NCBI GenBank assembly: GCA_031771865.1
Contig: JASISA010000036.1
Span: 372,001-436,000, forward strand
Direction: 5' to 3'
DNA length: 64,000 bases
Source: Nothophaeocryptopus gaeumannii
Taxonomy: Eukaryota; Ascomycota; Dothideomycetes; Mycosphaerellales; Mycosphaerellaceae
Shown here: positions 55,056 through 64,000 of the stretch, in pieces
Layout: each line of letters opens with the position of its first letter
Numbering within the stretch: position 1 is the first letter of the stretch
Position numbers and translations under genes: made by a program
Notes under the pieces: generated by a model
What the model was told of the DNA's origin: nothing
Database searches by the model: none
The model's input: the letters and a program-made list of their open reading frames with translations, nothing else

Positions 55056-56143
55056 ATGTCGACTAAAGCCAATGCACAGGAGAGCGCAGCCCAACAAACC
55101 ACCGCCGAACAGCAAAGCGACAATGTGGCCCACGCGCTCGCAGGAGCAGGCGGTGGCCTCTTCTCAATGGCCCTCACGTTGGTCCTCCATATCGCATACC
55201 AGACTGCCAACACCCACTGAATAATACGTGACAGATACCCCTTAATTACCCTCTCCACCCGCGCCCAAGTCGAGAAAAGAAAAGCCTCCACCGGCACCCT
55301 CTCCGCCGCCCGCCGCATCATCGACCGCGAAGGCATCATCGGCCTCTACGCCGGTCTCGACTCCGCCCTCTTCGGCATCACAGTCACGAATTTCGTCTAC
55401 TACTACTGGTACGAATTCTCGCGGGCTTTCTTCCAGAAATCTACGGGCAAGAAACAGTTGTCTACGTTAGAGAGCATGGCGGCTGGTGCGTTGGCGGGGT
55501 CAGCGACGGTGTTGATTACGAACCCGATTTGGGTAGTTAATACGAGGATGACGGCGAGGGAGAATGAGAGTAATGAGTCGCTGCCGCTTAAGGAGGGGGA
55601 GACGCCGAAGAAGACGAAGGCTCCTGGTACAATCTCCACTGTGCTCAAGATCTTGAAAGAGGATGGGTTTACACGCCTCTTCGCGGGTGTGTTGCCTGCA
55701 CTCGTGTTGGTTATCAACCCGATCTTACAGTATACGATTTTTGAGCAGTTGAAGCAGGCGTTGGAGAAGAGGAGGAAGGTTGGTCCCACGGACTCATTCT
55801 TGCTGGGAGCGCTGGGAAAGCTCGCCGCGACGTCGATCACATACCCTTACATTACCGTCAAGTCGCGGGCACATGTTGCGTCTGGGGAAAGTAAGAAGGA
55901 GGGCATGACGGCTACTTTGAAAAGGATCTATAAGGAGGAGGGTGTGGGTGGGCTCTATGGCGGTGAGTAGCAAGCCCGACCTTTGCGGTCAAGCTTGAAG
56001 TCGTGTCACTAATCGCTCGTGCAGGCATTGGACCCAAGGTCACCCAGTCCGTCATCACCGCGGCGTTCTTGTTCGCTTTCAAGGACGCGCTCTATGACAT
56101 GACTGTCAAGGCTCGTAGGAGTGTGGCTGCTAAGAAGGCATGA
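55056..56143 (+). CDS. Peroxisomal adenine-nucleotide-type carrier (Pmp47/Ant1 family)
   Basis: Exons 55056-55177, 55235-55962, 56025-56143 (969 nt, 322 aa). Introns are 57 nt (GTTGGT..GTGACAG) and 62 nt (GTGAGT..TGCAG). The three mitochondrial-carrier repeats are seen. The first begins HALAGAGGGLFSMALTYPLI and TLSTRAQVEKRK (the Pmp47-type replacement of PxDxxRxR). The second has ESMAAGALAGSATVLITNPI then WVVNTRM, the third LGALGKLAATSITYPYITVK. This pattern is typical of the peroxisomal SLC25A17/Pmp47 group, which exchanges ATP/AMP to support fatty-acid activation in peroxisomes. No C-terminal SKL is expected, since these are membrane proteins. Gene appears intact. Confidence 0.88.
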
Positions 56144-56602
56144 AGGCCAAGACAATGATACCCGAAGCAGACATGCTCCAATACGATGGGAGACCGCAGT
56201 ATGCTGTGCTAAAGAAGGAATCTGGGAGCTATGTTGAGGGAGAGGAAGCTGGTAACTCTACGAGTTCCGACTGGAGCAGGGAGCAAAGAGTCGGAGAAGT
56301 AAAGTGATCTGTCGTTTCATGTGCATACAATTTCGAATGATCTTGATATATGGAGGCTTGATGTCACCTATCGATTATACTCTCACATCTATTGAAGCTC
56401 CCTTGCCGCATATCAGAGATCACGACTCATGGATAACTGAGCAAACAGGAAGTTCGGAGGCTTGGCAATCCTGCTTGCATGTGAAAGTCAGGCACGGCGT
56501 TTGCTTCACCCTCTTAAGTGCTCCCCATCACTCTCCTTCTACTTCACCCCCTCGCAGACTCCATATGCAAACAGCAACTTGCTTCCTTCACAATCATAGT
56601 CA

Positions 56603-56693
56603 GGGGACTTAGTCTAATTGGTAAGATCCAGAGAGTTTTTGGTGGACTTATCCGCTCGCTCTGGGATGCTGTGTTCGAGTCCAGCAGACTCCA
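56603..56693 (+). tRNA. tRNA-like sequence 1 (possible pseudogene)
   Basis: GGGGACT...AGACTCC acceptor-like ends pair except one position. The A-box-like TTAGTCTAATTGG and B-box-like GTTCGAGTCC match Pol III promoter consensus. A stem CAGAG/CTCTG encloses a 25-nt loop that lacks U33 in a normal place. The T-stem GCTG..CAGC needs a bulged T. A TTTT run follows at about 56698. No anticodon can be assigned. Confidence 0.4.
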
Positions 56694-56939
56694 AAACTTT
56701 TGCTCTTCTGGCCCTTCTACTTGTGTCTTTTGCCTTCCTAGTTTGAAGTGGCCCAAGAACTGGGTTCGATGAAGTAGACTTTTGCTGTTCCGAATATGCT
56801 TTATGGGATTGACTCTCACATGCACACGCCCGTAGCTTGCCGAGGCATGGAAGCTTCTGGGTCTCTGTCATTTGCATACTTGCATACAAGTACAAACAGA
56901 ATCTTTCCCTTTCATAGCAAACAAAGACAGAACAGCTCA

Positions 56940-57044
56940 GGGGATCTGGTCTCAATGTTTAAGGTCCAGGAAAGAAGGTCTCTCTGGCTATTAAACCCGC
57001 TTGCCATCTTCCTGGGATGCCGTGTTCGAACGCGGCGATCTCCA
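56940..57044 (+). tRNA. tRNA-like sequence 2 (possible pseudogene)
   Basis: GGGGATC pairs with GATCTCC at the ends. A perfect CAGGA/TCCTG stem encloses a 38-nt loop. CTGGGATGCCGTGTTCGAA matches the corresponding part of sequence 1 (CTGGGATGCTGTGTTCGAG), including the same extra T in the T-stem. The B box is imperfect (GTTCGAACGC). Probably related by descent to sequence 1; no anticodon can be assigned. Confidence 0.35.
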
Positions 57045-57287
57045 AATATGTTCATTCTATCAGTATCGGTTTGCTCTTATTTATTCCTTTTGGTTTTGTC
57101 GCAAAGGTGGGGCGATCTTCTTGTTGCGAGGAACCTCTGGGCTATTGGAGGAGTTAGATAAATAGATTAGTCAGGGCAGTTGTACAGAAGTTCAGACACC
57201 TAGAGGCCATGAATACGAAGATATGGCGTTGCTTCATGAGAGGATTATACTTGGCTGAGATGGTTTCGACCTTGGTCTCTACGCTCG

Positions 57288-59188
57288 CTATCGTACACTA
57301 TTATGTTGTTGCTGATCCCCCGGATTCCACGTAGCCTCCGCCTTCGTCCCCGGCGGCAGCGAAATAGGCACGCCATTAGCGTGTGCAGGACTCCCATTCG
57401 GTCTCCCTGCTCCGCTTCCAGCATGGTCACCATTCGTATACTCACTCATCCCATTGTACGTGCTTCCAAGATCACCAGCGCTCATAGGCGATTGCATGAG
57501 CGTGGGCAGCATTCCGTCGTTCTTCTTAGTATCGCTGGTGACTAGAGGGAGCAGATGGTCTTTACTCGCGTCTTTTTCTCGAACCCTTTTGTCTTGTTTC
57601 GCAGCATCGGAAGTCCGGTCGTAAAGATACAGACCAGCGAAGGTCAGGAGGAAGCCGAATCCCTGCACAGAAGTCATAGGGTTTCCGAACCAGACGATGG
57701 CGAACATGATGACTACGACTCTTTTGATCAGACTCGCCACGGAGTAGCTTACCGGGGAAGTCATGCCTAGCAGCACGAAAGCTACTAGTGACTGGCCGAA
57801 ATGGAAGCTGCCGTTGAACAGAAATTCGAGGGTCAGACGACCGTGGTCAAGGGAACCAGGCCGCTGACGGAGGTCAATGGATCCGTCGTGCCAGAAATCG
57901 GCGAAAATGGAGAAGCCTTCGGACCAAAGCCAGATTGGTAGAGTGATCAGGAGGGCCATGATGGAGGAGTAGCAGAGTAAGTTGAGTTTGTCCGGTTTCC
58001 GTCTCCCGATTGGAACGCCATCTGCTTCTGCTCGAGCGGAGTCTGTGAAAATTTTCTTGGAGACGATATTTTGGGTTACGAAGAGGATGGCGCTTCCAAA
58101 AGCGTTGAGAAGGCCAATGAAGTTGGCTTTGAAGCTGGCGGAGCAGGCGAGGATCACGCCTACCGTGAGAGGAATTAGGGATAAGTAGGTTGCTGTTGAG
58201 TACTTGACGTCGAAGAAGATCCGGTATGCCATGACTGTCATCAGTGGAGATAGACCCTTGATCGTATGTACGAGAGACACTGGAATCTTAGACATGGCGT
58301 CGGAGTTTAGGATGTGCCCTCCGATCTGGAAGGCTGTGAGAGGGAGAGTTGCCATGATGATGTCCTTGCTGGGTCTTCGGATACCATTCTTCAATACGGG
58401 CGCAGCTTCTCGAAGCGCGGCGTTGTGCTTAGCAAGCCAGGCCAAGGAGAGACACCAGAATGAGACCAGGAGGAATTGAACGATAGTCAATGTGACCGGC
58501 TTAGGTAGGGCAGTCAAAATCGCTTTCGATGATGTGTTCGTGAGGATCGACGTCGCATACCAGAAGCCACAGAGAGCCTTTGGGAGATCATCAGCGTATG
58601 ACGGTTTTTATTATTTGCAGGTAGACCTACAACTAGCTTGAACGACACCGGCGCCTTGAGCGATTCGGCAATCTCATGCGCGTTCTCACTGATGCTCGCA
58701 TTCCTCCCTCTTGTGCGCACGGCATGTATGGCCTCACTCAAGCTCTTCTGTCGACCATGCCTTGTCCTGCTGCCGAGACTGCCATTCGCGCCTGTCCAGC
58801 CCCTCAAGCTGGAATCCCTCTTCGCCGAAGGCCATCGCTCGCTCGAGCGTAGACCTGGTGGAAGTGAATTTGGAAGGGGCCGCGGACTTGGCCCTCTTGA
58901 GACATCTTCTCCCTCCTCATAAGCTGCTTGCTCGGGAGCGAAGTCAGGGAATTTGAATTTGGTCGGCGGCTTGACGGAGGACGAGCGCCTGCGCTCTATC
59001 GAACCCATCCCCTCTGCTCCTCCGCTTCCCGTCGCGTGCGGAACCATGTCGACTAATGGCTTGCAGTTCGCAGCTACCGCTGGTCCATCACGGGCAAAAT
59101 GCGATGCGCGTACTCGGAGGAGGGTTGCGGGCGAGGTGTCCTTCGGCAAATTGGGCGGGTCCAATGTCGCACTGGGGATGGGGATCAC
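57288..59188 (-). CDS. Triose-phosphate-translocator-family transporter (Sly41-like)
   Basis: Exons 58631-59188 and 57288-58577 (615 aa from the first ATG). The 53-nt intron is GTAGGT..GCTGATG..CAAAG. After a basic, Ser-rich cytosolic N-terminus, membrane segments begin at FKLVALCFW-like FKLVALCGFWYATSILTNTS and run about ten times: FLLVSFWCLSLAWL, FQIGGHILNS, IPVSLVHTIKGLSPLMTVMA, YLSLIPLTVGVILA and others. The KK-type TPT motif occurs as VSLIKRVVVIMFAIVWFGNP (TSVQGFG follows). This is the SLC35/TPT family; Sly41 of yeast is an ER/Golgi member and multicopy suppressor of Ypt1 loss. Substrate unknown. Start choice is open: ATGs at codons 48 and 61 are plausible. The C-tail is polar. Divergent from the alpha/beta hydrolase gene. 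Confidence 0.85.
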
Positions 59189-59542
59189 TGCGTTGCGTCT
59201 GGAGAAATGTCGATGGCGTATCGCTATCGGTCGCTATCCACTAGAGCTATCAAAAGGCCGGTCGTCTAATCTCAACACTCAACGCGCCGAGAGGTTTCGT
59301 ATGGTCGGCTTCAGCAGTTCTTCATACAACTGATGTATACCCGCGACAGTTGTCTTGCGCGGCCGGCTCGTGGACAGTGGTGCCTGAGGAAGAAGTGGCA
59401 GGGATGTAGAGTCTGGGGTTGTGGAATCATGCTGCCATATGCAGCAGCCGTGGACAAGCACAACAATACGTCTTGGTAATGCACTTTCAGCTGCTCATGA
59501 CTGTGCCGCAATGAAGGCATTGAAAAAGGCTGTGAAGGAACG
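59189..59542. promoter_or_regulatory. Divergent promoter region
   Basis: 354 bp between the Sly41-type gene (minus) and the hydrolase (plus). An upstream ATG frame (MLPYAAAVDKHNNTSW, about 59429) could be a 5' exon of the hydrolase, but splicing is unclear. Confidence 0.4.
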
Positions 59543-62293
59543 ATGAAGCTGAACGGCATCTGGCCGTTTGTTGCGGCCTGGAAGCAAGAAGCGATCCTCG
59601 AGCCTGCACCTGCATCAATGCCGATGTCTCAACCTCCGTATCAGTTCTCCTCCAACTGGAGTCTATTAGGACCATACCAGGTTGGCACCCGAGGCACGTG
59701 GACCGTGGCAGCTTGAAGGTTGCGGTACTGATCATACACAGAGGCTGTCTGGGGCGCCGACCCATTAGAACACCATGGAGGCTTCCGTTCGCTTGGATAC
59801 GATGAGAAGGCTGTGTTCAGAAGCTCGCTCGCAAAGAATGGCACGATTGCGTGGTCGAATGTCACTGCGAATCTCTTCTCCTCAGACCGTGGAATCGCGG
59901 GTGCAGAGCTGCTCATAGATTTCCCTCATATTGAATGGGAGAGTCTGCGAAATATATACGGATGGGCTGCGTATCAATGGCAAGCATGGATTCGGGGCGA
60001 GATCACTGTGAAGGGTGAAAACTTTGAAATCCTCACTTTGAACACTCCTGGGATCCTTGAGTTCTGGATCGACGATGATCACTTCTTCGGCGGGGACTTT
60101 TACGGCTTCAAACGAGCACTACCAACATTCCGTCTAGGCCCAGGAACACACCGCATTGACGTCCGACTAATTAGGGATGTAAGAGCATTTGGAGGCGTTG
60201 GGCAGCCAACCTTAGAGACCGCGTTGGAATTGAGCCCGATTCCTCCTGAAGCCCCATATTCAGCATCCAACGTCCTGATCTCGGATACCATCAATTCGGC
60301 CAAAGGAAACGGACTCGCGAGCCCATGGGTCTCTGTTGACATTCGGAACGACGATGAAAAGGACATCGAAGTGTACGACGTTGATGCTAACCACGATCTT
60401 TGCGTTTCAGAATTACTTTCTATGCCAATACGCATCGTGCCTGGTCAAACGAGGAGAGTTGCCTTGCGAGTCAAATGTGTCCGCATCGACTGGGTTTTGA
60501 ACCTTGACTTCAAATATCGTGTAGTTGAGCACGAGCGGACTGGAACGATCAACATACTCGCAGAGAGCAGGCATCGAAGTCCTGGAGAACCTCACAAGGT
60601 GACATTTCTGCATCCAGGCGGTATCGTATCGTACGCGATCCTGCGACCTCCATCTCAGAAAGCAATTGCATCAGTCAAGCCAGATGCACGACTACCCATC
60701 CTTCTTGGCCTACATGGTGCTGGCGTCGAGGCTGAGTGGGATGACATGAGACTCACAATGGAGCCCTTGCCTGACTTGCCTGCCTGGATCGTACTACCAA
60801 CTGGATCCACAGCTTGGAGTGGCGATGACTGGCACGCTTGGGGCTTTGCCGATGTCGAAGCTGCTGTTGGTATGATCCCCTCCTGGATCGAACAGACTGA
60901 ATGGAGCGGGCCTGACGTTGCGGTGAACAAATGGCTCGTAGCAGGCCACAGCAACGGCGGTCAGGGCACATGGTTCACTCTGACGCATCGTCCAGACAAA
61001 ATCATTGCTGCAGCTCCGCTCAGTGGGTACTCGTCGATTCAGAACTATGTGCCGTACACATTCTGGCAGCCTGCCGATCCGGGCCGGACAACGGTCGTGC
61101 AAGCCGCCCTGAGTAGCTATCGCCATGAACTCCTGCTACCGAATACTGAAGGGATTCCGGTAATGCAACAGCATGGCACCGATGACGACAATGTACCTGC
61201 GTACCATTCAAGACTTCAAAGCCAGCTTATTCAAGAGGCTGGTGATGGCAGTCAGTACTTTGAGCTTCCGGGAAAGCCTCATTACTGGGACGGCGTCTTC
61301 ACCACAGACCACTTGAAAGAGTTTTATCAAACCCATATTGAGAATTTCAATGCTAACGGATCCAACACGAGATTACCGCCGGATCTGCCTGACTTCTCTG
61401 TCGTCACTGCCAATCCGGGCGACACGGGCTGGAAGCGTGGGGTGCTGATCCTCCAATTGCAAGTCCCGGGGCAATTGGGACGTATAGACTTCTCGTTCGA
61501 CCCATTGATCTCAGCTTGTGTTATCAGAACGACAAACGTGAGGATGTTTTCGCTCCCGGCCTGGTTTCAAGGCTGCAGTTCTGTGGACCTTGATTCCCAG
61601 AGACTGCCCCGCGAGTCCATGGATACCAACGACTTCCTGACACTCACCCGTAACAACAGTCGAATGAACACCAGTTGGTTATTCGAAGACCCCTTAGCCA
61701 GATCTATCCCGCACGATTTCCAGCGCCGCGGTCACCAGCTTGGTCCCATGGATGCCATCCTTCGCACTCAAGGCGTTTTCCAAATCGTGGAACATTCCAG
61801 CTCGCCAGGAGTCCGAAAGATTGCCCTCCAAATCTCTCGAAACCTTTGCACGTACTTCGCTGCCGACGTGGCCATCACCTCCGACTACGATCAAGCATTC
61901 TCGAACGAGTCCGGGAACATCATCTCCATAGCCATAGGCAACGATTTACCTACAGGCTACATCCAATCCCACCCGATCCGTATCCAAAACAATGGAAGAA
62001 TAGTCATCGAGAATACCTTCGGTGCACCAGCATCTTACTCCGACACTGGTCTCGGACTGGCTGCTATCTTTCTTAGACCTCTGGCACTGGGGCGATTGGA
62101 ACTTGTAGTCTGGGGTGTTGATGAGCCTAGCCTTGGGCTGGCTGCTAGACTGGTTCCCATGATGCCTGGAAGTGGACAACCGGATTTCGTGGTTATGGAT
62201 AGGGGCATGTTGGCGAAGGGGATTGAGGGAACGCTGGCGATGGGGTTTTTGGATCATCTTTGGAGGGTGAGCAGGAATTCGTTTCTCAGTTAG
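59543..62293 (+). CDS. Large alpha/beta hydrolase (prolyl-oligopeptidase-like fold)
   Basis: Exons 59543-59693 and 59742-62293 (2703 nt, 900 aa). They are joined by a 48-nt intron with a GC donor (GCACGT) and CACAG acceptor, restoring GTREAVWGADPLEHHGGF. An N-terminal beta-rich part (residues about 40-330) precedes a hydrolase core. LPILLGLHGAGVEAEWDD is the oxyanion strand, and VAGHSNGGQGTWF carries the nucleophile Ser454. QQHGTDDDNVPAYHS carries the acid and LPGKPHYWDGVF the histidine. A further beta-rich C-terminal region follows (residues about 610-900). The protein resembles secreted or vacuolar fungal peptidase/esterase-like proteins of about 900 aa. A signal peptide is not obvious at this start, so an upstream exon may be missing. 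Substrate unknown. Confidence 0.82.
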
Positions 62294-63169
62294 AGATAGA
62301 AACATGCACGATTCTGTTGCCTGTCTTTCGTTTCTTCAACGACGCGGACAAAGCCAACAAACAAAAGAACGCACACTCATTATCTCGTCAAACCTCCTCA
62401 AATAGCAAACAAATTGGAGATTGCCGGATTCGGTCCAACATCCCAGGGGACGATTGGAATCATGCAGAGTCAAGCAAGACTCTGCAGGAGTCGAACAAAC
62501 GCCCTCCACTAACGCCGGAGGTCTCTGACATATCTTATTGGGTCGGTGCGTGTTGAAGATAAGGAGGGCCCGTGGGGCTATGGTGTGAGTGTGGAATCTT
62601 CGAGAGACTAAGCGCGTGGAAAGAAAATACGGAGGCGGGAATGGATATGGATTGAAATAGGTACTCATTCTTGAGCCAGCTGTCAAGCGGCATTAGCACT
62701 ACCCAAGTCGAAGAAACTCCAGCTTCTGCTCCATATGAGCACGAAGCTTCGGTATGTCACCCAGTCGGATGGACCTCCCTGCCTATCGAGAAACAAGACA
62801 ACGCGGTGAGTTAAGGGTAACGAAGCAATCTTGCGAAAGCCCCGTTGCACATCAATCTCCCTCACTCCAAAATAGGGCCGAACCAAGGTACGTGAAGTAC
62901 AGCCCAGAGTGTTGGTGAGGGATCCTTGAAACTCGGAGTATATGTATGAAATGTGGGGTGACGAAACGTCGTCGCGAGCCATGTCTTGGCAGGCTATCCT
63001 ACGAAGGCACGATGTACCTCGCATGTCGTACAATGTCCCATTGTGTCGCGAACATCTCTTCTCACGACCAGCTGTTGCGCCTTGAACGCCACCATGCGGA
63101 ATCCCATGCCTTTTGATCATCCCACATCGACTTCTTCGGGTATCGTATTTATATCGTGACATGCGACAT
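62294..63169. other. Convergent 3' intergenic region
   Basis: Between the 3' ends of the hydrolase gene and rpl12. No gene supported; the minus frame 62683-63429 is read-through of the rpl12 3' region. Confidence 0.5.
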
Positions 63170-63821
63170 TTAAGCGTCTGGGATCTCAATCTCGCCGGAC
63201 TCAATGTCGTCAGAAATGGCCTTTGGCGAGCGGCCGTCAACCTGGCAACCGGTGGAGAAAGCAGTTCCGAGGATCTCCTTGACGGTACCCTTGAGCTCCT
63301 TGGCCATGGACTTGTGCTGCATCTTGCGGGCGATCTCGATGATCTCGTCAAGTGGGATGGACTTGGTGTGCTTGATGTTCTTCTCCTTCTTGCGGTCACG
63401 CGGTGGCTCCTTGAGGGCCTTGATGACAAGAGAGGAGGCAGATGGGACGACCGAGACGGCGGCCTGACGGTTCTTGATGGTCAGGCGGACGGTGACACGG
63501 AGACCTTTCTGGGAGAACATCAGTAGGAGGTCGAACGTTGGTGGTCATTGATTCTGCTTACCCAGTCACCGGTGGCCTTGGCGATATCTTCACCGACCTT
63601 CTTGGGGGAGAGACCAAGAGGACCGATCTTTGGGGCAAGAGCAGAAGAGGCACCGACCTCACCTCCGGTGGCACGGAGGTGAATGATCTTCTCCTCGTTG
63701 GGGTCGAGTTTTGGGGCTGCGATGAGTTGTGAGCATGCGCTCGAGAGCAGCTATTTTCTCAGCCGGCGCAGGCTGGCGCATTCGCTGGAGCCATTGCACG
63801 AGAAGGGCGATACTTACCCAT
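63170..63821 (-). CDS. rpl12: 60S ribosomal protein L12 (uL11)
   Basis: Three exons: 63818-63821 (only ATGG), 63562-63716, 63170-63508 (498 nt, 165 aa, the exact length of eukaryotic L12). Introns are 101 nt (GTAAGT..CATCGCAG) and 53 nt (GTAAGC..TCTCCCAG). The protein starts MAPKLDPNEEKIIHLRATGG. It continues ASSALAPKIGPLGLSPKKVG and GLRVTVRLTIKNRQAAVSVV, and ends FSTGCQVDGRSPKAISDDIE. It binds the GTPase-associated centre of 25S rRNA at the P-stalk base. The 4-nt first exon is split right after the start codon, as in many fungal ribosomal-protein genes. Strongly expressed class of gene; the CT-rich leader agrees. Confidence 0.97.
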
Positions 63822-64000
63822 GGCTAGTGGATAAGGTGGTCTGCCTCAGCTCGCTGGGTGAAGGAGGAAGTGATGGTGGTGGTGAAGACACGGGACAGAT
63901 GGATTGAAGAGAGCGTCTGGTGCAGCAAAGAGTAGATGAGGTCGCAGCCAGAGCAGTTTTCTCAGTGTGCGCTAGTAGTAGCCCGGACAAGCTTCGCCAA
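63822..64000 (-). promoter_or_regulatory. rpl12 upstream region
   Basis: On the minus strand the 170 bp before the start is rich in CTTCC/CACCAC runs, as in fungal ribosomal-protein leaders. No specific box could be identified before the window ends. Confidence 0.4.

Larger units (their letters stand above)
56144..57287. other. Intergenic holding two tRNA-like sequences
   Basis: Convergent region between the carrier and the Sly41-type gene. Apart from the two tRNA-like sequences listed next, nothing is recognised. Confidence 0.5.

Noticed and set aside
1..64000. CRISPR array, bacterial operons or riboswitches
   Set aside because: No regularly spaced repeats; the DNA is eukaryotic with spliceosomal introns.

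Overview
This is nuclear DNA of a filamentous ascomycete (Pezizomycotina). A class such as Dothideomycetes is plausible but not proven by the sequence. The evidence is short spliceosomal introns (46-64 nt, GT..CTNAC..AG), fungus-specific proteins (Abp2-type ARS-binding protein, HookA-type dynein adaptor, Pmp47-type peroxisomal carrier, RGS protein with seven-TM-like region, 2EXR/F-box families), a Ty1/copia element, and AT-rich stretches that look mutation-decayed. Gene models below were spliced by eye. Exon sums were checked to be divisible by three for every intact model.

Layout. 1-7.7 kb is accessory: a TA-flanked MITE, a secreted CAP/PR-1 protein, a frameshifted SMP-30-type lactonase, an AT-rich decayed stretch, a four-exon Dabb-domain gene, a 2EXR-type protein and an NmrA-like reductase with one in-frame stop. 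8.6-21.5 kb holds an RGS membrane protein, an acidic F-box-like protein, a Cys-rich orphan, a FAD monooxygenase, a bZIP factor and a multi-pass membrane protein with one in-frame TGA. 21.5-31.3 kb is a repeat-rich island: a second MITE copy, a degenerate tandem repeat, a disrupted orphan gene, a complete but dead copia element (138-bp LTRs, 5-bp target duplication), and 239 bp downstream of it a tRNA-Asp gene.

31.6-45.4 kb is mostly housekeeping: a small membrane protein, CENP-C/Mif2 (kinetochore), Alf1/TBCB (tubulin folding), a Myb/SANT protein and HookA (dynein adaptor). 46-50.4 kb is a tandem pair of F-box/LRR-like paralogues, both frame-disrupted. 50.6-64 kb is again conserved: Abp2, RNase H2 catalytic subunit divergent from a Pmp47-type carrier, a pair of tRNA-like sequences, a Sly41-type triose-phosphate-translocator-family protein divergent from a large alpha/beta hydrolase, and ribosomal protein L12.

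The most unusual object is the tRNA-Asp(GTC) gene at 31132-31273. Besides a canonical 16-nt intron after the anticodon, its T-arm is interrupted by a 54-nt insert that looks like a spliceosomal GC-AG intron. Precise removal of the insert restores a perfect T-stem. Other leads are a TA-flanked MITE family with conserved ends, an 896-nt intron in the cupin exon of Mif2, and frame lesions confined to accessory genes while long core genes are intact.
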